Shown here in pieces: positions 14,632-22,363 of a DNA stretch of 42,946 nucleotides (positions within the stretch are counted from its first letter, which is position 1; each line of letters starts with the position of its first letter). The stretch comes from Bacillota bacterium (GTDB lineage: Bacteria; Bacillota; Clostridia; Acetivibrionales; DTU013), in the NCBI GenBank assembly GCA_023439545.1, contig JAEXNT010000004.1, forward strand, positions 1-42,946. The letters run 5' to 3'. A model generated the notes under the pieces. The model worked only from the letters and a program-made list of their open reading frames with translations. It had not been told where the DNA came from and did no database searches. The position numbers were made by a program, and so were the translations under genes.

Positions 14632-14660
14632 CTTGTAAAAAGTAAAAATAGTGGTATAAT
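14632..14660 (+). promoter_or_regulatory. Promoter of the toxin-antitoxin operon
   Basis: TTGTAA (14632-14637), a 17-nt spacer and a perfect TATAAT (14655-14660) place transcription start just before the tandem 8-bp repeats. Confidence 0.7.
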
Positions 14661-14668
14661 TATTTTAG

Positions 14669-14708
14669 ACAAAGAAACAAAGATACAAAGATTAAAAGAT
14701 ACAAAGAA
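14669..14708 (+). repeat. Five tandem 8-bp iterons in the toxin-antitoxin leader
   Basis: ACAAAGAA, ACAAAGAT, ACAAAGAT, a degenerate unit ending in AAAAGAT, and ACAAAGAA follow each other without gaps immediately downstream of the -10 box. The regular 8-bp phase suggests an operator bound by several antitoxin subunits. That is inference from position; the repeat is visible. Confidence 0.8.
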
Positions 14709-14742
14709 AATATTATTAGTATACAGGAAATGGGAGATACTT

Positions 14743-15138
14743 ATGTACGCAGAGGCAGCTAAAAATCCATTCCAGATAGGTGATTTTATGAGATCAGAAA
14801 AAAAGCGTATTAGTGTATCACAGAAGAGGCAAATTACAATACCGCTAAAATACTTTGAGATGCTTGATATCGGCAATGAAGTAGAATGCTTTGTTGATAA
14901 AGATATGCTAATTATTAAACCTGTTAGAATTGAATCTAATGCAGAATTTGCGCAAGAGATTTTAAAGGAACTAGTGGAAAAGGGATTAGGAGGAAATGAA
15001 CTGCTGCAAGAGTTCCAAAGGATAACTAAAAAAGTACGGCCTGCTGTACAGGAAATGATAGATGAAGCAGACAAAGCAGCAAGGAACTTCCGAGGAACAG
15101 GCGACGATCAAATGTCGGACATTTTTGGTGAAGAATGA
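14743..15138 (+). CDS. AbrB/MazE-like antitoxin (SpoVT-AbrB domain)
   Basis: The 131-aa product has an N-terminal swapped-hairpin DNA-binding segment (KKRISVSQKRQITIPLKYFE...VECFVDKDMLIIKP, about residues 19-65), typical of AbrB/MazE antitoxins. The longer charged C-terminal helix region (70-131) should bind the toxin. The stop overlaps the toxin start (ATGA). GGGAGA precedes the first ATG; an internal start at 14788 is possible. It probably autorepresses through the iterons upstream. Confidence 0.85.
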   Translation: MYAEAAKNPFQIGDFMRSEKKRISVSQKRQITIPLKYFEMLDIGNEVECFVDKDMLIIKPVRIESNAEFAQEILKELVEKGLGGNELLQEFQRITKKVRPAVQEMIDEADKAARNFRGTGDDQMSDIFGEE

Positions 15139-15443
15139 TGGATGGTTTGTTACCTATAATCATTCAGCCTGCAGCTGAAAGGTATTTTAAAAAAATAGTA
15201 GATAAAACATTAAAGAAAAAATATAAAGATGCTGTCCAGGGAATTAGAAAAGATCCATCAATAGGCGAGGCTAAAACGGGAGATTTAGCAGGCATATATG
15301 GGTATGACATATATTATCAAAAGACGAACTACGAAATTGCATACAGGTTATCAGAAAATGAAAATGGCGAAGTTGTTATTATTATAATGGCAGGGACACG
15401 AGAAAACTTTTGGCGGGAAATCAAAAAATATATTAAATCATAA
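15135..15443 (+). CDS. RelE/ParE-like toxin
   Basis: The 102-aa basic protein fits the RelE/ParE fold in length and pattern: IIIQPAAERYFKKIVDK at the start, a central GDLAGIYGYDIYY strand pair, YEIAYRLSENENGEVVII and the C-terminal GTRENFWREIKKYI segment. Such toxins cleave ribosome-bound mRNA (RelE) or poison gyrase (ParE); the sequence alone does not decide which. Its start overlaps the antitoxin stop by 4 nt, the usual coupled arrangement. A terminator follows directly. Confidence 0.85.
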   Translation: MMDGLLPIIIQPAAERYFKKIVDKTLKKKYKDAVQGIRKDPSIGEAKTGDLAGIYGYDIYYQKTNYEIAYRLSENENGEVVIIIMAGTRENFWREIKKYIKS

Positions 15444-15463
15444 AAAGGCCTGTTGGCCTTTTT
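15442..15463 (+). terminator. Intrinsic terminator of the toxin-antitoxin operon
   Basis: AAAAAGGCC and GGCCTTTTT form a 9-bp stem with loop TGTT. The symmetry would let it work on both strands. Confidence 0.9.
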
Positions 15464-15487
15464 ATTGTAGTTGTGTAACAACGTAAA

Positions 15488-15506
15488 CCACTTGCTAAGC
15501 AAGTGG
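15488..15506. repeat. Short perfect palindrome
   Basis: CCACTTGCT and AGCAAGTGG around a single A form a tight hairpin between the toxin-antitoxin terminator and the right foldback element. Its role is unknown. Confidence 0.5.
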
Positions 15507-15547
15507 AAGAAAAAAGCTTATTTACTATTGCGATATCGTTTGCTAAT

Positions 15548-15743
15548 ACGCCGTGCCGGTGCTTGATAGTGCATGAGTTTTGTGAGATAGAGCATATTGA
15601 TGAAGCATTGATCAGGGCAAATCACTGTTTGAGCAGACAAAGATAGGATTCTCATATTTCAGAGAGAGTTTGACTTGCCGCCACGCCGAATCTATATGCT
15701 CTTTGAACAAAACTCCGCAATAAAAAACAGCGGCACGGCGGCT
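15548..15743. repeat. Foldback (MITE-like) element, right copy (reverse orientation)
   Basis: The reverse complement of this segment aligns over its whole length with 13371-13553, including an identical 35-nt stretch containing GCGGAGTTTTGTTC and GCATATAGATTC. Its own ends are imperfect inverted repeats (CGCCGTGCCGGTGCTT versus CGCCGTGCCGCTGTTT). The internal part differs by a small insertion. It contains no ORF of note. Confidence 0.75.
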
Positions 15744-15789
15744 CAAAACAAGTCAAAACAATCATGTTATTGCTGGTTCGACATAACAA

Positions 15790-15818
15790 TTGATTTTACT
15801 TTTTCAGTATGCTAATAT
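15790..15818 (+). promoter_or_regulatory. Promoter of the 30-aa peptide unit
   Basis: TTGATT (15790-15795), 17-nt spacer, TAATAT (15813-15818). Transcription would start near 15825. Confidence 0.55.
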
Positions 15819-15847
15819 GTACTTAAATATTTGAAAGGGATAGTTAT

Positions 15848-15940
15848 ATGAGTCGTATGCGCCGTTTACGGATAATATCTAGAAAACACGTCAGCCGTAC
15901 TTACGCTGTCCTTAAATCGTCGATAAAGAAAGCCCTGTGA
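15848..15940 (+). CDS. Possible 30-aa strongly basic peptide
   Basis: The frame MSRMRRLRIISR... ends in KKAL and holds about ten Lys/Arg residues and no acidic ones. GAAAGGGAT lies 7-8 nt before the ATG. The 3' end of the frame forms the left arm of an intrinsic terminator, so promoter, ribosome binding site, frame and terminator fit in about 180 bp. It could be a peptide gene, a leader peptide for the gene at 16022, or only part of a small RNA. Confidence 0.4.
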   Translation: MSRMRRLRIISRKHVSRTYAVLKSSIKKAL

Positions 15941-15969
15941 TTGGTATCCCGTCGCAGGGCTTATTTTTT
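15930..15969 (+). terminator. Intrinsic terminator or attenuator before the YkuK-like gene
   Basis: AAGCCCTG (15930-15937) pairs with CAGGGCTT (15955-15962), followed by ATTTTTT. It lies about 50 nt before the start codon at 16022. Confidence 0.8.
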
Positions 15970-16021
15970 ACCACGATATGACTATATGGCGCAATATTGG
16001 ATGGAACAGGAGGGTACACCT

Positions 16022-16564
16022 ATGTTACTTGGAAACTCGCTCACGATCGACGAAAACACGGTCTTCAGAAGCATGAAAAAGGATGGGCTTAATTTCGAGC
16101 AGGTTTTTTGCGACATTATGGACTTCATACAGGCGGACACCGACAGCTCCTACAGGATATCTGTAGGGACCGATTCTCAGGTAGGCTCCAAAACGGTTTT
16201 CGTATCCTGCATCCATGTTCATCGTATCGGCAAGGGCGCTATCGGATTTCTTCATAAATACGATATACAAAGGCCTGTGACCAACCTGAGGGAAAAGATC
16301 TACCTGGAGACCTGCGCCAGCATCCAGCTTGCATATCTGTTCGATGACAGCCGGATGAAACGCATAAGGCAGGCGGTGTGCAAGAACGGAAAGAAGGATG
16401 GAATATCCTTCGAATTCCATATAGACGTTGGGACAAAGGGACCAACCAAAAGTCTGATCAATGAAATGGTCGGAATGGTTAAGGGACTAAATTTCATACC
16501 GAAGATCAAGCCTGAAAGCTATTGTGCCAGTTCGTTCGCCGACAAATTTACAAAAGCCATGTGA
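16022..16564 (+). CDS. YkuK-like DUF458 protein (RNase H-like fold)
   Basis: The 180-aa product matches the DUF458/YkuK family: RISVGTDSQVGSKTVFV near residues 46-62 with the Asp of a possible RNase H-like metal site, ETCASIQLAYLF, and HIDVGTKGPTKSLINEMVGMV followed by KPESYCASSFADKFTK. The biochemical role of the family is not established. Start 16022 has GGAGGG with 7-nt spacing. It follows the terminator at 15930-15969, so expression depends on read-through or on a promoter in the 50-nt gap. Confidence 0.85.
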   Translation: MLLGNSLTIDENTVFRSMKKDGLNFEQVFCDIMDFIQADTDSSYRISVGTDSQVGSKTVFVSCIHVHRIGKGAIGFLHKYDIQRPVTNLREKIYLETCASIQLAYLFDDSRMKRIRQAVCKNGKKDGISFEFHIDVGTKGPTKSLINEMVGMVKGLNFIPKIKPESYCASSFADKFTKAM

Positions 16565-16671
16565 AGAAGTTTAACTTGAATATGCTTTGCAAAACTGATA
16601 ATGTTAGAGGAAGCGAAGATTTCCAGTTAAAATTTTCTTCTATTTGACATATCAGGTTTGGAGGGCTAGTA

Positions 16672-16959
16672 ATGGGAGTATATAATAAAAATTTTGAGCT
16701 GCAGGCCGAAAAGCTCAAAGCGATCTCGCATCCTCAAAGGCTTTGTATAATAAAGGGTTTGATAGATAACAGCTGCAACGTTACGAAGATACAGGAATGT
16801 ATGAAATTGCCCCAGTCCACGGTTTCACAACATCTTTCGAAGCTCAAGGCCGCCGGAATTGTTGCGGGGTCGAGAAAAGGCCTTGAAATATGTTACAGCG
16901 TTATTGACGACGATGTAAAGAAAATCGTTCAAATACTTATGGAAAGCGGTGAAAAATAA
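16672..16959 (+). CDS. ArsR/SmtB-family transcriptional regulator
   Basis: The 95-aa protein is a winged-helix regulator: KLKAISHPQRLCIIKGL (helix 1-2), then TKIQECMKLPQSTVSQHLSKLK as recognition helix and a GSRKGLEICYSV wing. The canonical ELCVCD metal site is not present, so the signal is unclear and may not be a metal. GGAGGG precedes the ATG. No transporter is adjacent; the downstream gene encodes a GerMN lipoprotein 130 bp away. Confidence 0.9.
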   Translation: MGVYNKNFELQAEKLKAISHPQRLCIIKGLIDNSCNVTKIQECMKLPQSTVSQHLSKLKAAGIVAGSRKGLEICYSVIDDDVKKIVQILMESGEK

Positions 16960-17089
16960 AATTTTTTTGTACTTACTATAGAATACTGAAGGCCGCCCAA
17001 GCATAAAAATATTTTAGAGGCTCTTACCTGGCAGCATTTCGGGAAATGCTTACCGGTACTGTCCTAAATAGATGTGAGGTGGCCGAATA

Positions 17090-17839
17090 ATGAAAAAAAC
17101 CATTTTACTTGTTACTCTATTTGTATTTATAGTCGTAATGCTGCCAGGATGTAGCTTACTACAGAAACTCGGGCTGCAGGACAGCCAGGATGATGAACTC
17201 CGGCCGGTAAGCAGCATAGTGATCGGTGAGACAGAAGCAAGCAAACTTACGGATAAAACTCCGCTCCGTCTTTACTTTGCAAATGCGGACAATACGAAAC
17301 TAAAGCTTGAAATACGCTATGTGGATACTGTGGAAGTTAAAAAGTCCGACAGTACTCTCGCAACTGCGGTTATAAACGAACTGATCAAGGGACCTTCGGA
17401 CAATACGGCATTCAAGAGTACAATTCCGGCGGAGACTAAACTTTTATCACCGGTCAAGATTGAAAACAAGGTTGCCACCGTAAACCTGTCCAAGGAGTTC
17501 AAAACCAAGCATCCCGGCGGCAAAGAGGCCGAAAGGATGACAATCTACTCCATAGTGAATTCCCTTACCGAGCTTGAGGGAATAGAGAAGGTGAAATTCA
17601 CTATCGACAGTAAAACGCAAAAAGAATACATGGGTAATTTCAAGTTCGATGCATTGTTCCCAAGAAGTGCGCAATTGATCACCAAGGATTCGGCCGACTC
17701 CGGTGCGGATGTGACCGGGAGTGACACTGAAACAGGCAGTGTGCAAGCTCCTGCAACCGGCAGTCCTCCCAATGGGGATTCAAAGGAAACCTCAAGTCCG
17801 AATGGCGAGAAAATGGACGGTCTTGAATTATTGGAATAA
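17090..17839 (+). CDS. GerMN-domain lipoprotein
   Basis: The 249-aa product has a type II signal peptide with lipobox LPGC (Cys at about residue 21). A GerMN domain at about 58-195 (RLYFANADNTKLKLEIR...LIKGPSDN...TVNLSKEF) is followed by a Ser/Thr/Gly/Pro-rich, probably disordered tail. GerMN proteins include the spore-germination protein GerM and some lipoproteins. It should be membrane anchored on the outer face. GAGGTGG lies before the start. The upstream leader contains AGCATTT/AAATGCT, a small hairpin at about 17033-17050. Confidence 0.88.
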   Translation: MKKTILLVTLFVFIVVMLPGCSLLQKLGLQDSQDDELRPVSSIVIGETEASKLTDKTPLRLYFANADNTKLKLEIRYVDTVEVKKSDSTLATAVINELIKGPSDNTAFKSTIPAETKLLSPVKIENKVATVNLSKEFKTKHPGGKEAERMTIYSIVNSLTELEGIEKVKFTIDSKTQKEYMGNFKFDALFPRSAQLITKDSADSGADVTGSDTETGSVQAPATGSPPNGDSKETSSPNGEKMDGLELLE

Positions 17840-17872
17840 GAAGCAATTCGAATGAAACACCAACATTTATTC

Positions 17873-17908
17873 AGGCAGATCCTCGTTCGGGGGTCTGCCT
17901 TTTAATTT
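17873..17908 (+). terminator. Intrinsic terminator after the GerMN gene
   Basis: AGGCAGATCC pairs imperfectly with GGGTCTGCCT (inner CG pairs also possible), followed by TTTTAATTTT. Confidence 0.85.
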
Positions 17909-17956
17909 TCAGAAGCCTGATCGGGCAGTTCCTCAAACTTACGCAAAATGCAAGGG

Positions 17957-17985
17957 TTGAAGTTGAGGTACTTAAATAGTAAAAT
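17957..17985 (+). promoter_or_regulatory. Promoter of ddl-murI
   Basis: TTGAAG (17957-17962), 17-nt spacer, TAAAAT (17980-17985), 54 nt before the ddl start. Confidence 0.55.
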
Positions 17986-18039
17986 AAACAATATATATTA
18001 GAAGCAACGCTTGATATTTTAACGGGTGGTAGATATAAT

Positions 18040-19134
18040 ATGGAAGAAAAAAAGAGAATTGCTATAATATTCGGGGGACAGTCCACCGAACATGAGGTTT
18101 CAAGGTTTTCAGCAGAAGCGGTCCTGAGGAATATAGATACCGGCAGGTTCGACGTAGCCATGATCGGCATCACCAAGGATGGCAGATGGCTTTCCTACGA
18201 CGGCCCTATCGGGCTTATCGGGACAGGGGAGTGGCAGGCGTTGGCAGAATCGCGCCAGGATTCCAGACAGATGCTGCTTACTGCAGGCGCCGCTATCGCA
18301 GAAGCTGAAAAGGACAACAAGAAAATAGATGTTGTTTTTCCGGTACTCCATGGCGCCAACGGCGAAGACGGCACTATCCAGGGCCTCTTCGAACTGGCCG
18401 GGATACCGTATGTAGGCTGCGGCGTGCTTGGTTCGGCGCTGGGGATGGACAAGGCCTATGCAAAAGTAGTTTTTGAAAAGGAAGGAATTCCGCAGGGAAA
18501 ATATCTGGTTTACAGCAGGAAACAGATATTGCGGGACATGGGAGAGATAATACCGGAAGTTGAAAATACACTGACGTATCCGTGCTTTGTAAAACCGTCC
18601 AACGCAGGTTCATCGGTGGGTGTCAGTAAGGCGCACGACCGCGGCGAACTGGAAAGCGCGCTGAATTTTGCAGCGAAATATGACAGGCGTATACTCATAG
18701 AAGAATTCATCGACGGCTGGGAAGCGGAATGCGCGATACTGGGCAACGACGATCCTTTAGCGTCAACGGTCGGACAGGTCGTTCCCTGCAATGAGTTTTA
18801 CGATTATGAAGCAAAATACATGAGCGGCGACGATTCCGAAATCATAATACCCGCAAGGCTTCCCGCCGAAGTGATCGAAAAGATCAGGGGCTATGCCGTA
18901 AAGGCGTTCAAGGTCCTGGATTGTTCGGGTTTGGCAAGAGTCGATTTCTTCGTTCGCAAGGACGATAATGGTATATATATAAATGAAATAAATACTATGC
19001 CGGGCTTCACGCAAATAAGCATGTATTCAAAGCTTTGGGCGGCTTCGGGCCTTCCCTACGGCAAGCTGATAGAAAAACTGATAGACCTCGCGCTCGAACG
19101 CTACCAGGATAATCAGAGGGAGCTTGACACTTAA
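18040..19134 (+). CDS. ddl: D-alanine--D-alanine ligase
   Basis: Ddl joins two D-alanines with ATP for the peptidoglycan stem peptide. The 364-aa cytoplasmic protein has IIFGGQSTEHEVS at the N-terminus, VFPVLHGANGEDGTIQG, the ATP-grasp elements FVKPSNAGSSVGV and LIEEFIDGWEAECA, and the metal-ligand INEINTMPGFT. The omega-loop EFYDYEAKY carries the Tyr associated with D-Ala-D-Ala rather than D-Ala-D-lactate activity. The ribosome binding site is modest (GGGTGG). It is followed 40 bp later by murI, so the two D-amino-acid steps are probably coexpressed. Confidence 0.96.
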   Translation: MEEKKRIAIIFGGQSTEHEVSRFSAEAVLRNIDTGRFDVAMIGITKDGRWLSYDGPIGLIGTGEWQALAESRQDSRQMLLTAGAAIAEAEKDNKKIDVVFPVLHGANGEDGTIQGLFELAGIPYVGCGVLGSALGMDKAYAKVVFEKEGIPQGKYLVYSRKQILRDMGEIIPEVENTLTYPCFVKPSNAGSSVGVSKAHDRGELESALNFAAKYDRRILIEEFIDGWEAECAILGNDDPLASTVGQVVPCNEFYDYEAKYMSGDDSEIIIPARLPAEVIEKIRGYAVKAFKVLDCSGLARVDFFVRKDDNGIYINEINTMPGFTQISMYSKLWAASGLPYGKLIEKLIDLALERYQDNQRELDT

Positions 19135-19174
19135 TTTACCGTTTCATTGCGCTGATTTGGGGGAAATGTTCAAT

Positions 19175-19984
19175 ATGGATAACAGAGCAATTGGAGTTTT
19201 TGATTCCGGGCTCGGAGGTCTTACTGTTTTCAAGGAGATCACGGCACATCTGCCGGGTGAAAGCGTCATCTATTTCGGCGATAACGGCCGCGCGCCGTAT
19301 GGCACCAAGTCCAGAGATACCGTTATAAAATATACTCTTCAGGATATCCGTTTTTTGTTGAATCACGACATAAAAATGATAGTCATAGCATGCAATACCA
19401 TGAGCGCCTATTACGAGACAGTTAAAAAAAGCCTTGACATACCTGTGATAGAAGTAATAGGAGCGGGCGCCGTTACCGCGGTATCGGAAACGAAGAACCG
19501 CAGAATCGGTGTTATAGGCACAACCGGAACTGTAAACAGCGGAGCGTACCAGAAAGCTATAAACAAACTGGATAATAATATCGAAATATATCAAAAGGCT
19601 TGTCCACTGTTTGTCCCGCTTGTAGAGGAAGGACAGGACTGGTGGGAAAACGACATAGCGATGAGGATAGCCGAGGAATATCTGACGCCGCTGAAAAGGA
19701 CCGAAGCGGATACCCTCGTGCTGGGCTGTACGCATTACCCTCTGCTGGAGAAAACGATCTCCGCTGTTATGGGCGAGGGCGTAAAACTTGTAAGTTCGGC
19801 ACTTGAAGTTGCCAGAGTTGTAAAAAAGACGATTTCGGAAAACAATATGCAGAGGGATGAACGTTACAAACCGGTATACCGCTATTACACCAGCGACAGC
19901 GTGGAGAAGTTCGAACCGTTATGCAGCGCTATTTTAGGGAAGACAGTAAACTCGGCGGAGAAGGTGGATATTGAAAAGTACTGA
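19175..19984 (+). CDS. murI: Glutamate racemase
   Basis: MurI makes D-glutamate for peptidoglycan. The 269-aa protein has IGVFDSGLGGLTV at the start, YFGDNGRAPYG, and the two catalytic Cys motifs IACNTMSA and LGCTHYPLL. Family length is normal. Starts at 19166 and 19175 are both possible; 19175 has GGGGG at 11 nt, and the conserved sequence begins directly after it. It follows ddl, and the DUF1934 gene lies 76 bp downstream. Confidence 0.95.
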   Translation: MDNRAIGVFDSGLGGLTVFKEITAHLPGESVIYFGDNGRAPYGTKSRDTVIKYTLQDIRFLLNHDIKMIVIACNTMSAYYETVKKSLDIPVIEVIGAGAVTAVSETKNRRIGVIGTTGTVNSGAYQKAINKLDNNIEIYQKACPLFVPLVEEGQDWWENDIAMRIAEEYLTPLKRTEADTLVLGCTHYPLLEKTISAVMGEGVKLVSSALEVARVVKKTISENNMQRDERYKPVYRYYTSDSVEKFEPLCSAILGKTVNSAEKVDIEKY

Positions 19985-20060
19985 GAGGTGCATAGTTCCC
20001 CGGAAAGGCAGGAGAGTGTATGAATCGCGGTGTCTGACCGCAGAAAGGTGCGTGTTTTAA

Positions 20061-20540
20061 ATGGATAAGAACGTCATTATTTCGGTAAAGGGCACGCAGA
20101 CTTCACAGGACCAGGATTCGAACATATTGGAACTAGTCACGGAGGGCAAGTATTACAAGGAAGACGAGGCTTATTATGTAACCTACGACGAAAGCGACGT
20201 TACTGGCATGAACGGCACAAAAACGACGCTAAAGGTCATGGACGGGGTCGTAACTCTGATCCGGGCAGGTTCTGTAAATTCGCAGTTCGTATTTCAACAG
20301 GGCCAGAAGCACATATCCTATTATGATACGGAGTATGGCGCGTTTACGATAGGGGTGCTCGCAAACGAAGTTGATGTAAGGATAGATGACAACGGAGGAG
20401 AAATCCGTGTCGGTTATCAATTGGAAATAGACAATAATAATACGGGAGAAAACGATTTTTATTTGTCGATAAGAGAGGCAGGACGAACAGGTGACAAACA
20501 TCATAGAGAATTTAAGGGAACAAGTCAGGAATACAGTTAA
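20061..20540 (+). CDS. DUF1934 (YwiB-like) protein
   Basis: The 159-aa product fits the YwiB/DUF1934 family, small cytoplasmic lipocalin-like beta-barrels of unknown function: VIISVKGTQTS at the start, YVTYDESDVTGMNGTKTTL, then the Gly-rich GEIRVGYQLEID strand near the end. In Bacillus ywiB also lies directly upstream of argS, which supports the call. The last 50 nt overlap argS in another frame, so the C-terminal 15 residues after YLSIREAG may be dispensable. Confidence 0.85.
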   Translation: MDKNVIISVKGTQTSQDQDSNILELVTEGKYYKEDEAYYVTYDESDVTGMNGTKTTLKVMDGVVTLIRAGSVNSQFVFQQGQKHISYYDTEYGAFTIGVLANEVDVRIDDNGGEIRVGYQLEIDNNNTGENDFYLSIREAGRTGDKHHREFKGTSQEYS

Positions 20541-22185
20541 AAATGCATTGGCGGCGGCGATCGGCAAAGGTGAACTGCCGCAGACCGAGGTCGGCGAGAT
20601 AACGGTAGAGACGCCTAAAGAAAAGGAACATGGTGAGTTTTCCACAAATATTGCCATGCAGCTGGCCAGACAGGTAAAAAAGGCACCGGCGCAGACTGCG
20701 TCGATCCTTATAAGCAATATGGAGCTTGCGGGTACATATATTGAAAAAGCTGAATGCGCCGGACCCGGCTTTATCAACTTTTATCTGAAACAGACCTGGC
20801 TGTATGATGCATTGAAAATAGTAGACCGCGAGCGTGAGGATTACGGCAGGATAAATATAGGTCACGACGAAAAGGTAATGGTCGAATTCGTCAGCGCGAA
20901 TCCTACGGGACCGCTCCATATGGGAAACGCAAGGGGCGGAGCTCTAGGCGATTGCATCGCGAGCGTTTTGCAGGCTGCGGGCTACAATGTTACACGCGAA
21001 TTCTACATAAATGACGCTGGCAATCAGATCGAAAAATTCGGGATATCTCTTGAAGCCCGCTATATACAGTTGCTTAAGGGAATGGATGCAGTCTCGTTCC
21101 CGGAGGACGGCTACCAGGGCGAGGATATCATCGACCACATGAAAAATTATGTTGCCGAATACGGGGACAAGCTCCTCGAAGCCGATCCTGAGGAAAGGCG
21201 CCGTATACTGGTCAATTATGCGCTGCCCAAGAATATCGAGAGGATCAGAAAAGGTCTCGAAGCCTACGGCATACATTATGATGTATGGTTTTCCGAAAAA
21301 TCTCTTTATGACAGCGGCGAGCTGGCCGATACTATGAAATACCTGAGAGATAATGGCTATGTAGTTGAGAAGGAAGGCGCGGAATGGTTCAAGGCGACGG
21401 AATTCGGGATCGACAAGGACGAGGTGCTTGTCAGGAACAATGGGCTTTCTACCTATTTTGCGTCGGATATCGCCTATCATAAGAATAAATACCAGAAACG
21501 CGGCTTTGACCGTGTAATAAATCTATGGGGCGCGGACCACCACGGGCATGTCGCGAGGATGAAGGCCGCGGTACAGGCTATCGGTACGGACCCAGCGAAG
21601 CTGGATATCGTATTGTTCCAGCTCGTCAGGCTATTCAAGAACGGCGAAGTCGCAAGGATGTCGAAGAGGACGGGCAGGGCGATATCGCTCGAGGATCTGC
21701 TCGAGGATGTCGGCAGGGATGCGGCGCGTTTCATTTTCAACACAAAAGCGTCGGGCAGCCACCTCGATTTCGATCTCGACCTGGCGGTTAAGCAATCCAA
21801 TGAAAATCCCGTATACTACGTTCAATATGCGCATGCGAGGATATGCAGCATGCTCAGGCTCATAGAAAGCGAAGGGACGAAGGCGCCTTCGGCGGACGAA
21901 GCCGACCTGACGAAGCTTACGGCTCCCGAGGAGCTCGAGCTGATCAGGAAGCTGGCAGAGTACCCCGACGAGATAAGAATATCGGCGCAAACGCTTGAAC
22001 CGAGCAGGCTCACGAGATACGTCGAGGACGTTGCGTCTCTGTTCCACAGCTTTTATAACGCCTGCAGGGTAAAGGGCGAGGAGGAAAGCCTGATGAAGGC
22101 AAGGCTCGTGCTCGTTTCCTCGACCCGCACCGTCATAAAAAACGTGCTCGATCTTATAAGCATCAGCGCACCCGAAAGAATGTAG
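20491..22185 (+). CDS. argS: Arginyl-tRNA synthetase
   Basis: The class I synthetase charges tRNA-Arg. The 564-aa protein has the N-terminal Add-1 domain, the HIGH motif as HMGN (GPLHMGNARGGALGD), the YASD...LWGADHHGH block and the KMSKS equivalent ARMSKRTG. The anticodon-binding helical domain is complete to the C-terminus (SISAPERM). It starts at a GTG inside the 3' end of the DUF1934 gene; AGGACG lies just before it. No T-box leader is visible. Confidence 0.97.
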   Translation: MTNIIENLREQVRNTVKNALAAAIGKGELPQTEVGEITVETPKEKEHGEFSTNIAMQLARQVKKAPAQTASILISNMELAGTYIEKAECAGPGFINFYLKQTWLYDALKIVDREREDYGRINIGHDEKVMVEFVSANPTGPLHMGNARGGALGDCIASVLQAAGYNVTREFYINDAGNQIEKFGISLEARYIQLLKGMDAVSFPEDGYQGEDIIDHMKNYVAEYGDKLLEADPEERRRILVNYALPKNIERIRKGLEAYGIHYDVWFSEKSLYDSGELADTMKYLRDNGYVVEKEGAEWFKATEFGIDKDEVLVRNNGLSTYFASDIAYHKNKYQKRGFDRVINLWGADHHGHVARMKAAVQAIGTDPAKLDIVLFQLVRLFKNGEVARMSKRTGRAISLEDLLEDVGRDAARFIFNTKASGSHLDFDLDLAVKQSNENPVYYVQYAHARICSMLRLIESEGTKAPSADEADLTKLTAPEELELIRKLAEYPDEIRISAQTLEPSRLTRYVEDVASLFHSFYNACRVKGEEESLMKARLVLVSSTRTVIKNVLDLISISAPERM

Positions 22186-22264
22186 GAAATTAACGGGAAT
22201 AGGGCTTCGGATATTCCAAGCGCTTTGGAATAATCGACGTCGATTACGCGACGCAGGAGAGAAC

Positions 22265-22324
22265 ATGAAAGATAGTGCATATTGGTACCAGGAGGTAGTC
22301 AGGCAGAATGGTCTGGAGGAATAA
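22265..22324 (+). CDS. Possible 19-aa peptide before a terminator
   Basis: ATG at 22265 has an excellent CAGGAG site 5-6 nt away and opens a 19-codon frame (MKDSAYWYQE...). The frame ends 10 bp before a strong terminator. The short length means it may be chance, a gene remnant, or a microprotein. A small inverted repeat, ATTCCAA/TTGGAAT, lies upstream near 22212-22230. Confidence 0.25.
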   Translation: MKDSAYWYQEVVRQNGLEE

Positions 22325-22334
22325 ATAAAAAATC

Positions 22335-22362
22335 AAAGGGAAGCCGAACGGCTTCCCTTTTT
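22335..22362. terminator. Bidirectional intrinsic terminator between argS and the leftward hydrolase gene
   Basis: AAAGGGAAGCCG and CGGCTTCCCTTT form a 12-bp stem with a minimal loop. T-rich tails exist on both strands, so it can end argS rightward and the gene at 22501 leftward. Confidence 0.9.
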
Positions 22363-22363
22363 G

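Larger units (their letters stand above)
13371..15743. mobile_element. AT-rich accessory island bounded by inverted foldback elements
   Basis: The block between the two repeat copies is visibly more AT-rich than its neighbours and carries accessory genes: a cysteine-rich flavoprotein, a 41-aa ORF and a toxin-antitoxin operon. Such composition and cargo suggest transfer. No transposase, integrase or att site is visible, so movement as a unit is inference; homologous exchange between repeats is also possible. Confidence 0.45.

Noticed and set aside
14669..14708. CRISPR-like array
   Set aside because: Units are 8 bp without spacers, so these are iterons.
20400..20490. T-box leader for argS or lysS
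   Set aside because: No TGGNACC/AGGGTGG T-box signature with a terminator was found upstream of either gene.
21631..22266. 211-codon open frame on the - strand
   Set aside because: Antisense to argS in GC-rich coding sequence; long shadow frames are expected there.
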